DNA of 64,000 nucleotides from Flabesymbios commensalis (Eukaryota; Annelida; Polychaeta; Terebellida; Flabelligeridae), in the NCBI GenBank assembly GCA_964017125.1, contig OZ024903.1:86806247-86870246 (forward strand), in the 5' to 3' direction. Positions within the stretch are counted from its first letter, which is position 1. Each line of letters starts with the position of its first letter. The notes under the pieces are model-generated. The model saw only the letters and a program-made list of their open reading frames with translations. It did not search any database and had not been told where the DNA came from. Position numbers and translations under genes: made by a program. This document shows, piece after piece, positions 11,211 to 21,445 of this stretch.

Positions 11211-11319
11211 TCAGCAAACACACGACATTGAATCAATACTGGATTAATGTTGGTCCAGCGTCGTAGACGCTGGTCTAACGTTATACTAGCATTGGTTCAA
11301 CGTCTTGCGTTTGCTGGGA
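11211..11319. mobile_element. Palindromic MITE, family B
   Basis: TCAGCAAACACACGACATTG at the left and CAACGTCTTGCGTTTGCTGG at the right, with centre GGTCCAGCGTCGTAGACGCT. Nearly full length. Confidence 0.8.
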
Positions 11320-11509
11320 GACGATCTGATCCTCAGAAACGCAATACATTATTAAAATATCCATTCTGAAGATACAAATCAACAGACAAATATTTTTAAA
11401 TAACGTAATTTAATCATATTTTTATACAAGCTCTCTGGACTGCATTGCTTTTAAACATTATCAATTTCTATCGGTAGTGCTTGTTTTTATTTATTTTTCA
11501 ATCTGTGGC

Positions 11510-11700
11510 TCGGCAGAGATTTGTTTGCTTGTTGCGTCACTGGAGTGCTACTGGTCAGGACTTGGCGACGCCTGGTAAATGACAGTCAGCTTATGTTGGC
11601 GCCTCTAATCACCCGGAGGTGATAGTTGATAGTGATGATCACCCGTTGAAGCCCCGCGGATTTACACCCTTTAGGTTCCTTAGCAATTCAGGCTTAAAGT
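11510..11700. promoter_or_regulatory. Repeat-free, GC-richer island; function unknown
   Basis: Unlike its AT-rich surroundings, this block is of mixed composition and lacks repeat signatures. It contains GTTGCGTCA and CACCCGGAGGTGATAGTTGA. Such islands are often conserved noncoding elements, but nothing here proves a function. Confidence 0.2.
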
Positions 11701-12319
11701 TGAACTGGAACAAATTACTACACATCTATCAGTTTGAAGCCACTGAATCGAATTGTGAACCAAAAAACACGATCTAAACCCACATATAGGCCTAGGTATG
11801 TTTCGCTGCCGCGAAATATCACATCGCTTCGAATAACCAAAATATGTTCATTGGTGGGGTAGGGGCAGTATTATGCTCTGTTTTGAGTCATACAATTCCA
11901 GTTGATAGTAAGAAATCAACAAGCCAGACATAATTACAAATGTTTCTGTTAAAATGTAGAGGAAAGGGCTAGAATCGATATTGCATATCTGATGTTATGT
12001 CACATCTGTGTCAATGTATCAATAGCATTTCCTATTACTATACAAACTGATAAATACATTAGTAATAAATAAACTTGTCAGACGTGAATTCTAAATCATA
12101 CCTTTTATTTAGTTTTATTTGTGCAGATAAGACAACTCGTGGAATTACATATAAGTATACTACATATGAGTATATTACATGTCATGAATTCTCACTGACG
12201 GGGATTTTGCGATCGCTTAAGCGATACACAATTTTAGCCATTGAGAATTAGGTATGACGCTTCAGCGATGCCCATTTTCAGCGACTGACAATTAGACATG
12301 ACTCTCCAGCGTGTGGAAT

Positions 12320-12480
12320 GTTAATTACTCAGGAACTTAATGAGTGGACCCCGTGGTGCTAAAGTGGGGATTATGTTGCTGCCGTGTGGAGAGCAGCGTC
12401 ATAATAACCGGCTATCTACAGCTAGCTTATACACCCTGATTAATAGTGTGGACACACATGGGTCTGACCCCCTTATTACA
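12320..12480. promoter_or_regulatory. Repeat-free island; function unknown
   Basis: Mixed composition with homeodomain-like TTAATTA and GATTAAT sites and CCGGCTATCTACAGCTAGCTT. Candidate conserved noncoding element only. Confidence 0.2.
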
Positions 12481-12484
12481 GGGA

Positions 12485-12690
12485 TTAACCCTCTAAAGCG
12501 CTGAAATATTTTTGTATAAAACATAGAGAACAAAGTTTTTTCAATTTGAAATCATCATACATGTCTTAGTTAGCTCTTTCTGATTCATTTGAATACCTAT
12601 GTTGTGGGTCTACAGCTGTTAGAAATATTTTTACTCTTGCAGCGCGGGGATCGACTTTAGTTGTCAGAATCTGACGTCGGCAGTCGTCAT
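12485..12690 (+). mobile_element. TTAA MITE, family P2, right end eroded
   Basis: Starts TTAACCCTCTAAAGCGCTGA and keeps the P2 order through CAGCGCGGGGATCGACTTTAG and TCTGACGTCGG. The right terminal repeat cannot be found; a short GAATACAC duplication follows. Confidence 0.65.
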
Positions 12691-12874
12691 ATTCTCTCTG
12701 AATACACTCTCTGAATACACAGGATATTAATTGGACTACCCTTCAAAAAACAAGCGTATTCTATGCCAATTTCAATGACAATTAAATGACGTCATTTTAT
12801 ACTTCACCGTCCATTCATCATGGAGCAGACTTAAATACCACCATGCAATGTCACAAGGCGGCCAAAAGACAACA

Positions 12875-12967
12875 TCCCAGCAAACACAAAATATTTGTAT
12901 AATATTTGTCTAATGTTAGACCAACGTCGAAGACAAATGCTGTCCAAATGTATTATGTTTGTTGGGA
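12875..12967. mobile_element. Palindromic MITE, family B (TTGTATAAT subtype)
   Basis: TCCCAGCAAACACAAAATAT to ATTATGTTTGTTGGGA. The centre is CCAACGTCGAAGAC. It shares its interior with 8122-8231. Confidence 0.75.
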
Positions 12968-12991
12968 TCTGCTTAGAAAGTGATTAAATTT

Positions 12992-13054
12992 TACTCACTC
13001 TGGAACTTATGGGAAACGTTGCAAACGTTTCACACAAGTTCCAAAGTGAGTAAC
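12992..13054. repeat. Imperfect hairpin
   Basis: TTACTCACTCTGGAACTTAT is mirrored by AAGTTCCAAAGTGAGTAA around GGAAACGTTGCAAACGTTTC. It looks like another short foldback element. Confidence 0.6.
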
Positions 13055-13138
13055 ACTTACTCACTTTCTACATGAATCTTGGAACCATGAATGAGATATT
13101 CTCTACTAGCATCTGCTAACATTACAAGGTTAGTAATA

Positions 13139-13163
13139 CTTGTAAAGTAAGCAGATACTGCAC
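13139..13163. repeat. Family H half-copy
   Basis: Only the CTTGTAAAGTAAGCAGATAC arm is preserved. Confidence 0.4.
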
Positions 13164-13436
13164 AGGAGAATAGTTAGGCCCACATGTCAATATCATATTT
13201 TAGCTGCCAGAGGACACAATTATCGTCTTCTAGCAGCTAAGGTGTGTTATGTGTTACTCGCATCAGTATCATTAAATTGGGTAGATAAATATCAAGATTT
13301 TTCGACTAATTGTAAACTTTCTCAAAGACTGCAAAATCTTTACTTCTTTCCAATGAATCTTTTATAATGTGTGCATCCTCAGCGCCAATGTTAACTGAAA
13401 GTATATCGTCCCCTTGGATAAGAAATGTGTATCTTT

Positions 13437-13476
13437 GTGAAGTGGCAGATACACCCTATCATATCCAAAGGGATAT
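13437..13476. repeat. Family V half-copy
   Basis: GTGGCAGATACACCCTATCA followed by TATCC is one arm of the foldback family best seen at 25284-25355. The mirror arm is not found to the left. Confidence 0.5.
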
Positions 13477-13587
13477 ATGGGAGAGTAAATATTTATTAGA
13501 ATGCACAAACGATGATATAATCATTATTACCTACGTGCTAGAGTTAGAGCTACATCATATTCGGCAGCAATTCGAAATTGGTAGGAA

Positions 13588-13915
13588 GGGACGTGGCGCA
13601 ACGGTTAGAGCGTGGTACTTTACTATTGCCGCTGCCTGCCCTGTGGGTTCAACCCCCTCTTGGTGCAGGTTTTCAGAGAAATATGTTTGTCTCCACTCAA
13701 CGTTGGGACATTATTTTGATGGTTGTGTCATTGGACAAGAGACTTCACCTTCATAAGCATATGAGCTGCAATGCTGCATACTCCCCGTGAAGTTGAAATG
13801 GCACATAAATGAACAGGTCCAGTGGCCAGAGGGTAAAACCATTCTATTAAAGCTATTACCGCTAACTCCAAATGACGCCGAAGCGGGTACATTGACAGAC
13901 TCAAGTGTTTGACGA
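13588..13915 (+). mobile_element. tRNA-derived SINE (SINE-B)
   Basis: The head GGGACGTGGCGCAACGGTTA, continuing GAGCG, is A-box-like, and GTGGGTTCAACCCC is B-box-like about 45 bases later, followed by a non-tRNA body containing TCATTGGACAAGAGACTTCA. The A-B spacing fits a tRNA-type RNA polymerase III promoter. The 3' boundary near 13915 is a guess because no clear duplication was found. The two overlapping open frames here match no known protein. Confidence 0.6.
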
Positions 13916-14474
13916 CGTAATAACCGAGATTGGAACGTAACACCAAGGAATCTTACTATTTTCAGAGCAATGAGACATTATGACAAACTCGACAACTTTT
14001 AGCATTTATCAGATGTATATGTCGTAATAAAAGAAATACTCATTAAATTAAACAGTTGCAAAAATGCTGAATTAACTACATTTTACAAGCTGGACCCCGA
14101 CAACAACGGACAACGGACGCCACTATATGTGACAACAATATCTGAGTAAAAGTAGAGTTATGAAATTAAACACAAACATGTAATGGTTGGCTATATGGGG
14201 ACTACTATTTATAGTAAGCCCCGATTGTCTTAAAACTACTCTCAGCGCCTTCGGTGCTAGGGTTCAGACTTGATACCAACATGCACCTTCACCTCCATCT
14301 CTTAGTATACAGTATATGTATATTTATTTGTATAAATCTTATGTATATTTGGCCACTGTTTGGAAAAAATATATATTTTTGTCATTAAACCACAAGATCA
14401 ATCAACGTGAGTTACATTCCGGTTTTGTAGCATGTTTTATACTTATAATCTACACTGAACCCTTAAACATTTCA

Positions 14475-14714
14475 TTAACCCTTAAAACGCTGAATTATTT
14501 TTGTATAAAACATGGAGAGAGACAAAAGTTTTTTTCAATTTGAAATCGTCATAAATATCTGAGCTAGATATTCTGCTTCATTTGAATACCTATGTGATGG
14601 GTCTATACGGCCATTATAAATATTTTACTCTCCAGTGTGCGGGGATCGACTTTAGACATCAAAATCACGCCGGATTATGACGTCAAAAGTCCATCCCCTC
14701 GCTGTAAGGGTTAA
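14475..14714 (+). mobile_element. TTAA MITE, family P2, complete
   Basis: TTAA at both ends; CCCTTAAAACGCTG at the left and TCGCTGTAAGGG at the right; total 240 bp. The inner palindrome is diverged (GCGGGGATCGACTTTAGACA, later ATGACGTCAAAAGTCCATCC). Confidence 0.8.
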
Positions 14715-14891
14715 TACTACAGACGTATATACATAATGAAAGTTAACACAGACAGATGTGAAACATGTCTCTGCTCAGCGAGTCTAGCCAATTAGCCACA
14801 TAAACTGGGATTGCCATTGACGGATTACTGTTCAAATAAAGAATGACTTGGAGAAAAACGCATAAAGATATGAAATTATACATTTGTCCTC

Positions 14892-14958
14892 CCTAGAAGC
14901 CAGAGTGTCGTATATTCCACTCATTAGAGTGGCATATACGACACTTTGGCTGCTAGGG
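14892..14958. mobile_element. Palindromic MITE, family W
   Basis: CTAGAAGCCAGAGTGTCGTA and TACGACACTTTGGCTGCTAG form near-perfect arms around CCACTCATTAGAGTGG. The related copy is at 27744-27810. Confidence 0.75.
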
Positions 14959-15196
14959 GTTGACATAAAAAAATAGAAATATACCATACCTTAATTTTAG
15001 CATTTTCACGTAAAAGATGAAATTTACAAATGCTTGATTTATTTGACTTTTTGTTCCGTTTAGAAAATTTGCTAACGTTTGAAAACTGTGAATTTTAATA
15101 TGCCCCAATTGATGTTGTTGACAAAAAATGTTGCAGCGATGAGATAATTGCACTTTACTCAGTATGCCTTTAGAAGTTTTCGTCACCCGTATTCTT

Positions 15197-15242
15197 GTAC
15201 AAGTTACGATATATCGTGGGCTTCGAAATGACCGAGATGGCC
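15197..15242. mobile_element. Fragment of palindromic element K
   Basis: TACAAGTTACGATATATCGT, then GGGCTTCGAAATGACCGAGA and TGGCC match one arm of 51702-51789 with a few changes. Confidence 0.55.
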
Positions 15243-15812
15243 ATAAAAAAATGTCACATGCAATGCAGCATTTTTGCCAAACGTGTTTGTAAGAAATTAC
15301 AGTCGATTTCATCACATTTGTTTCAATAAGTCAGTTACATGTGTATTTTGGTCGTCTTATCATAGATCGGGTGGCCCTTGTGCTAGCGACATATTATTGT
15401 CTTAATGAGGGTCTCATGGGGCTCGTGGGGCTCAGAGAACCACGTAAATCAGATGGCTCGTCTGACTGACTTTGAGTTGGACGTAAAAGAACCTCAATGG
15501 ACGTAGGCGCAGTTTCCATCCGGCGAGACCCCCCCCCCCAAAAAAAAAATCAATCCACAACATGGCCATGAATGATATCATGAATGATAACAGGCCTTGC
15601 TAAGTTACTCCCGTGGCGCGATAGCACAATAGTGCGTACTGCCACGTGATATACGGATACAGATCATTGTCAACTTTTTTACGCTATGGGGGGGGGGATC
15701 CTCTGAGTTTAATTCGCTGAGGATTTATAGCGCCATTGAAGTGTATTAGTATAAACATATTTTTTTTCAGAGGATTACATAATAGCTACAAAAAGCTAAT
15801 TGAGTGGTTTTC

Positions 15813-16400
15813 TCGAATAGAATAGAATACAATAGAATGATAGAAAGAAAACAATGAATAATCACAAAACACATGTTCATTGTAATACATTATGATTATA
15901 TGATAATTATGTTGCCTTTGTTCACCAGTGGAGCGAGACAGAGTAGCATACAATTGGACAGTTATGAATGTATTTTAAGACTTAAGTGGTGAGAAAAACA
16001 TTGTTATTAACTGTTAGGTCTGAATTACCACGTAGCAATATTTCAAGTGATAGTGGGTAATCTGGAGAAAGAAAATTGTTAATGGAACTAAATAATTCTT
16101 GGCGTTGATCTTGATAGTCTAATTTGACATAGAGTGATTTGGTCTGTTCTGTCGCCAATGTAGAATTGCATAGGCACTTTTGTTTTAACGCAGATAAATT
16201 TAGGTAATTTCGTTTTGAAACTGCATAAAACTGTGCATGAACGTATGTTGGCAGGTAATTTGTTCCATAAACTCACATTGAAGTGTATTGATTGATGGGT
16301 TAGTGACAATACGATCTACATCTCTTGTTATACCGGCTTTTTTGGTAATTCAGGTAATTTGAACGGTTACGTAGAGGGTATTGTTATGTTTCATTGAATT
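15813..16400 (-). mobile_element. 3' end of a non-LTR retrotransposon (LINE)
   Basis: On the minus strand, about 16310-16190 translates to FNVSLWNKLPANIR...SFKTKLPKF. This matches the pattern near the C-terminus of many CR1/Jockey-type reverse transcriptases, usually read as LWNSLP..IR...SFK..L. The element appears to end at about 15813 in repeats of TATTC, a usual LINE 3' tail. The reverse transcriptase core and endonuclease are absent. The coding frame is not continuous upstream of 16310, so this is a decayed, 5'-truncated copy. Confidence 0.5.
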
Positions 16401-16503
16401 TATTGAATTGCACTGACACACACAGTATATTACCATGTTCATTTAATTTGCACGGGTACATCGAGGGCAGATCCTTGGCCAGCCAGACGCTAATAATGAA
16501 CCA

Positions 16504-16733
16504 TTAACCCTCTGAGCACGACAGTAGTCGTTTTTAATCCGTATGATTTTCCGATCAAATAACTGTTATTGGGAGCAAAATGAGCGTTTAAAGATCAAGA
16601 TTTACATAAGTTTGGTCTGAAATTAAACTAATAAGAGCAATTTTCAGCCACTTGAAGTTGTGGGTCGCGGTAGCGACCCACAACTTCAAGTGGGTGAAAA
16701 TTACAAGTATTTATTTTGGCGCTTCAAGTTTAA
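16504..16733 (+). mobile_element. TTAA MITE, family P3, with perfect hairpin
   Basis: TTAACCCTCTGAGCACGACA starts the element; its end is marked by GCGCTTCAAG then TTAA. At 16649-16692, arms of 20 bp pair exactly around a GGTA loop; the arms begin CACTTGAAGTTGTGGGTCGC. The hairpin is the same as in family P1, although the ends differ. Confidence 0.75.
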
Positions 16734-16739
16734 TGATGC

Positions 16740-17330
16740 ACACGTCCCCACCATATTACATTTCTAATTGGTAATAACTAAACCAGTATCCCTTGTCCAC
16801 AGAACATATGAGCGCTTATGTCTGCAATATTTATGACCAGAAATGCAAACATAAAGTCATTTAAGTCCATAATGTTTGGTGATAAGCGCTTTTCGCTAGA
16901 TAATCCGTGTATGTTAGCAGAGCCTCTATTACATGTAATGTATATTTCGTTCTCTGTGAACTCAAACCCTTTACAGACTACGGCCGCTTCAGCAGATTTA
17001 ATCATTACCAGTGATGCTATTTGACCTGTAATATCAATACGTTTAGCGCTCAGCGATTTGACGAGTCTGATATTTGAGATACACTGTATGTACAATCATG
17101 AAATCAGCATATTAGTGATCGATTTTGAGGCTGTTTAAAGCGGCCCGCAGTTTTTAAAGGGTGATTAGCGATGCTTGCCATCACATGATGCTGATTTAGG
17201 TTGTTTTCCACGCCAACACGAGGCATTAAGCGTCTCTTAATAGTCTACTTACATTACCTGATAATACGGGCGCCATCTGACATATCACATCTCTCGTCTC
17301 ATCCCTTATGGTGCAGTGTCATGCAGTCAC
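16740..17330. other. Gene-free spacer
   Basis: Overlapping open frames of 68 and 105 residues lie at 16778-17095 on opposite strands; neither resembles a known protein. No repeat recognised. Confidence 0.35.
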
Positions 17331-17332
17331 AA

Positions 17333-17405
17333 ACACGAGACATTATGCAATGTTGGGTTAATGTTGGGCCAGCATTAACCCCGCATTTCCCCATTGTATC
17401 TTGTT
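17333..17405. mobile_element. Family B MITE, shortened
   Basis: CACGAGACATTATGCAATGT and CCATTGTATCTTGTTT flank GGTTAATGTTGGGCCAGCAT; the GTCGTAGACG centre is missing. Confidence 0.6.
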
Positions 17406-17513
17406 TCCGGTCAGAATGATATGCATGTGTAGTGATACATTGATGTATAATCATATAATTTTCAAGGTGCTGCTATTCTTTTTTGTTTTCTTATATTCCT
17501 AGCATAGAGGAGA

Positions 17514-17592
17514 TGTTAATTCAATGTTGGTTTATTGATGGGGCAGCGTAGAGGATTATGTGCCAACAATAGGCTAACATTGGTTAAACCTT
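17514..17592. mobile_element. Family B MITE, diverged
   Basis: AATTCAATGTTGGTTTATTG, then AGCGTAGAGGATTATGTGCC and AATAGGCTAACATTGGTTAA keep the core order. The outer CCCAGCAAAC ends are lost. Confidence 0.5.
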
Positions 17593-17604
17593 CCCTGTCT
17601 ACTG

Positions 17605-20600
17605 AGGTGTGAAGTTGGTTAGTGTGAGATGTGTTGTGTCTTGCTTTGCATTACTCTCTTGTAATGTTCTGTGTAATGCTTGTAATGCTCTGCTTTGCTT
17701 TGCATTGTTCTGGTGTGTTGTGCTGTGCTGTGTTGGGCTGTTCTGTGATGTGCTCTGCTTTGCTTTGCATTGCTCTGATGTGCTGTGCTGTGCTGTGCTG
17801 TGTTGTGTTGTTCTGTTCTGTGTTGTGCTCTGTTTTGCTTTGCATTGCTCTGATGTGTTGTGCTGCGCTGTGTTGGGCTGTTCTATGATGTGCTCTGTTT
17901 TGCTTTGCATTGCTCTGGTGTGCTGTGCTGTGCTGTGTTGGGCTGTTCTGTGATGTGCTCTGCTTTGCTTTGCATTGCTCTAATGTGTTGTGCTGTGCTG
18001 TGCTGTGTTGTGTTGTTCTGTGATATGCTCTGCTTTGCTTTGAATTGTTCTGGTGTGTTGTGCTGTGCTGTTTTGTGTTGTTCTGTGATGTGCTCTGCTT
18101 TGCTTTGCATTGCTCTAATGTGTTGTGCTGTGCTGTGATGTGCTCTGCTTTACTTTGAATTGTTCTGATGTGTTTTGCTCTGCTGTGTTGGGTTGTTCTA
18201 TGATTTGTTCTACTTTTCTTTGCATTGCTCTAATGTGCTGTGCTGTGCTGTGCTGTGCTGTGTTGTGCTGTTCTGTGATGTGCTCTGCTTTGCTTTGCAT
18301 TGCTCTGATGTGTTGTGTTGTGCTGTGTTGTGCTGTTCTGTGATGTGCTCTGTTTTGCTTTGCATTGCTCTGATATGTTGTGCTGTGCTGTGTTGTGCTG
18401 TTGTATTATGTGCTCTACTTTGCTTTGAATTGTTCTGAAGTGCTGTGCTGTGCTGTGTTGGGCTGTTCTATTATGTGCTGTGCTCTCCTTTGAATTGTTC
18501 TAATGTGGTGTGCTGTGCTGTGTTGGGCTGTTCTGTGATGTGCTCTGTTTTGCTTCGCTTTGCATTGCTCTGATGTGCTGTGCTGTGTTGGGCTGTTCTA
18601 TGATGTGCTCTGCTTTGCTTTGAATTGCTCTGATGTGTTGTGCTGTGCTGTGTTGTGTTGTTCTGTGATGTGCTCTGTTTTGCTTTGCATTGCTCTGATG
18701 TGTTGTGCTGTGCTGTGTCGGGCTGTTCTATGATGTGCTCTGCTTTGCTTTGCATTGCTCTGGTGTGCTGTGCTGTGCTGTGTTGGGCTGTTCTATGATG
18801 TGCTCTGTTTTGCTTTGAATTGTTCTGATGTGTTGTGCTGTGCCATTGTTGTGCTGTTTTGTGATGTGCTCTGCTTTGCTTTGAATTGTTCTGATGTGTT
18901 GTGCTGTGCTGTGCTGTGTTGTGTTGTTCTATGATGTGCTCTGCTTTGCTTTGCATTGCTCTGATGTGTTGTGCTGTGCTGTGTTGTGTTGTTCTGTGAT
19001 GTGCTCTGTTTTGCTTTGCATTGCTCTGATGTGTTGTGCTGTGCTGTGTCGGGCTGTTCTATGATGTGCTCTGCTTTGCTTTGCATTGCTCTGGTGTGCT
19101 GTGCTGTGCTGTGTTGGGCTGTTCTATGATGTGCTCTGTTTTGCTTTGAATTGTTCTGATGTGTTGTGCTGTGCTGTGTTGTGCTGTTTTGCGATGTGCT
19201 CTGCTTTGCTTTGAATTGTTCTGATGTGTTGTGCTGTGCTGTGCTGTGTTGTGTTGTTCTATGATGTGCTCTGCTTTGCATTGCATTGCTCTGATGTGTT
19301 GTGCTGTGCTGTGTTGGGCTGTTCTATGATGTGCTCTGCTTTGCTTTGAATTGTTCTGATGTGCTGTGCTGTGCTGTGTTGTGTTGTTCTGTGATGTGCT
19401 CTGTTTTTCTTTGCATTGTTCTGATGTGTTGTGCTGTGCTGTGTTGGGCTGTTCTGTGATGTGCTCTGCTTTGCTTTGAATTGTTCTGATGTGTTGTGCT
19501 GTGCTGTGTTGGGCTGTTCTGTGATGTGCTCTGCTTTGCTTTGAATTGTTCTGATGTGCTGTGCTGTGCTGTGCTGTGTTGTGTTGTTCTGTGATATGCT
19601 CTGTTTTGCTTTGCATTGCTCTGATGTGCTGTGCTGTGCTGTGTTGGGCTGTTCTATTATATGCTCTGCTTTATTTTGCATTGCTCTGATGTGTTGTGCT
19701 GTGCTGTGTTGTGCTGTTTTGTGATGTGCTCTGCTTTACTTTGCATTGCTCTGATGTGTTGTGCTGTCCTATGTTGTGTTGTTCTGTGATGGGCTCTGCT
19801 TTGCTTTGCATTGCTCTAATGTGTTGTGCTGTGCTGTGTTGTGTTGTTCTGTGATGTGCTCTGCTTTGCTTTGCATTGTTCTGATGTGTTGTGCTGTGCT
19901 GTGTTGGACTGTTCTGTGATGTGTTCTACTTTGCTTTGCATTGTTCTGATGTGTTTTGCTCTGCTGTGTTGGGTTGTTCTATGATTTGTTCTACTTTTCT
20001 TTGCATTGCTCTAATGTGCTGTGCTGTGCTGTGCTGTGCTGTGTTGTGCTGTTCTGTGATGTGCTCTGCTTTGCTTTGCATTGCTCTGATGTGTTGTGTT
20101 GTGCTGTGTTGTGCTGTTCTGTGATGTGCTCTGTTTTGCTTTGCATTGCTCTGATATGTTGTGCTGTGCTGTGTTATGCTGTTGTATTATGTGCTCTACT
20201 TTGCTTTGAATTGTTCTGATGTGCTGTGCTGTGCTGTGTTGGGCTGTTCTATGATGTGCTGTGCTTTCCTTTGAATTGTTCTGATGTGGTGTGCTGTGCT
20301 GTGTTGGGCTGTTCTGTGATGTGCTCTGTTTTGCTTCGCTTTGCATTGCTCTGATGTGCTGTGCTGTGTTGGGCTGTTCTATGATGTGCTCTGCTTTGCT
20401 TTGAATTGCTCTGATGTGTTGTGCTGTGCTGTGTTGTGTTGTTCTGTGATGTGCTCTGTTTTGCTTTGCATTGCTCTGATGTGTTGTGCTGTGCTGTGTC
20501 GGGCTGTTCTATGATGTGCTCTGCTTTGCTTTGCATTGCTCTGGTGTGCTGTGCTGTGCTGTGTTGGGCTGTTCTATGATGTGCTCTGTTTTGCTTTGAA

Positions 20601-21445
20601 TTGTTCTGATGTGTTGTGCTGTGCTGTGTTGTGCTGTTTTGTGATGTGCTCTGCTTTGCTTTGAATTGTTCTGATGTGTTGTGCTGTGCTGTGCTGTGTT
20701 GTGTTGTTCTATGATGTGCTCTGCTTTGCTTTGCATTGCTCTGATGTGTTGTGCTGTGCTGTGTTGGGCTGTTCTATGATGTGCTCTGCTTTGCTTTGAA
20801 TTGTTCTGATGTGCTGTGCTGTGCTGTGTTGTGTTGTTCTGTGATGTGCTCTGCTTTTCTTTGAATTGCTCTGATGTGTTTTGCTGTGCTGTGGTGGGCT
20901 GCTCTATGATGTGCTCTGCTTTGCTTCAAATTGTTCTGATGTGTTTTGCTGTGCTGTGTTGTGTTGTTCTGTGATGTGCTCTGCTTTTCTTTGAATTGTT
21001 CTGAAGTGTTGTGCTCTTTGTGTTGTGCTGTTCTTTTCTTTGAATTGTTCTGTTGTGTTATGCTGCTTTGTGCTATAATGCTTTGATTTGCATTGTTCTG
21101 CTGTGATCTGCTGTGCTGTGTTGTATGGTGCTGTGCCTTGGTGTGCATTGTTCTACTGTTCTGTGTTTTTCTGTGTCGTTCTGTGTTGTGCCTTGATTTG
21201 CATTGTTCTGATGTGTTGTGTTGTTATTTGCTGTGCTTTGCTTTGCATTGTTCTGCTGTATTGTGCTGCTTTTTGCTTTGCTGTGCTTTGCAATGTTTTG
21301 CTGAGTTGTGCTGGTCTGTGCTTTGCTTTATGTTCCTTTGAGGTCTTGTGTTGCTTTGTGCTTCGCTGTGCTTTGTTTTGCAATGTTCTGTTGTATTGTG
21401 CTTTTATTTGCTGTGCTTTGCTTTGCATTGTTCTGTTGTGCTATA
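17605..21445. repeat. G/T-rich satellite array (left part)
   Basis: About 3.8 kb of a unit of about 65 bp, for example CTGATGTGTTGTGCTGTGCT followed by GTTGGGCTGTTCTATGATGT and GCTCTGCTTTGCTTTGCATT. The unit itself derives from 5-bp words such as TGTGC and TGCTT. The plus strand has almost no A outside GATG and GCATT. Variant landmarks recur at fixed offsets: TGTTTTGCTC at 18171 and 19952, TGCTTCGCT at 18551 and 20332, and TGTCGGGCTG at 18716, 19047 and 20497. This gives 1781-bp and 331-bp higher-order shifts. All open frames (repeats of Q, H, S, T, A or of C, L, V) are repeat by-products. The array decays to the right of 21000. Confidence 0.95.

Noticed and set aside
13367-13756. 129-residue frame
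   Set aside because: Half of it lies in a tRNA-derived SINE.
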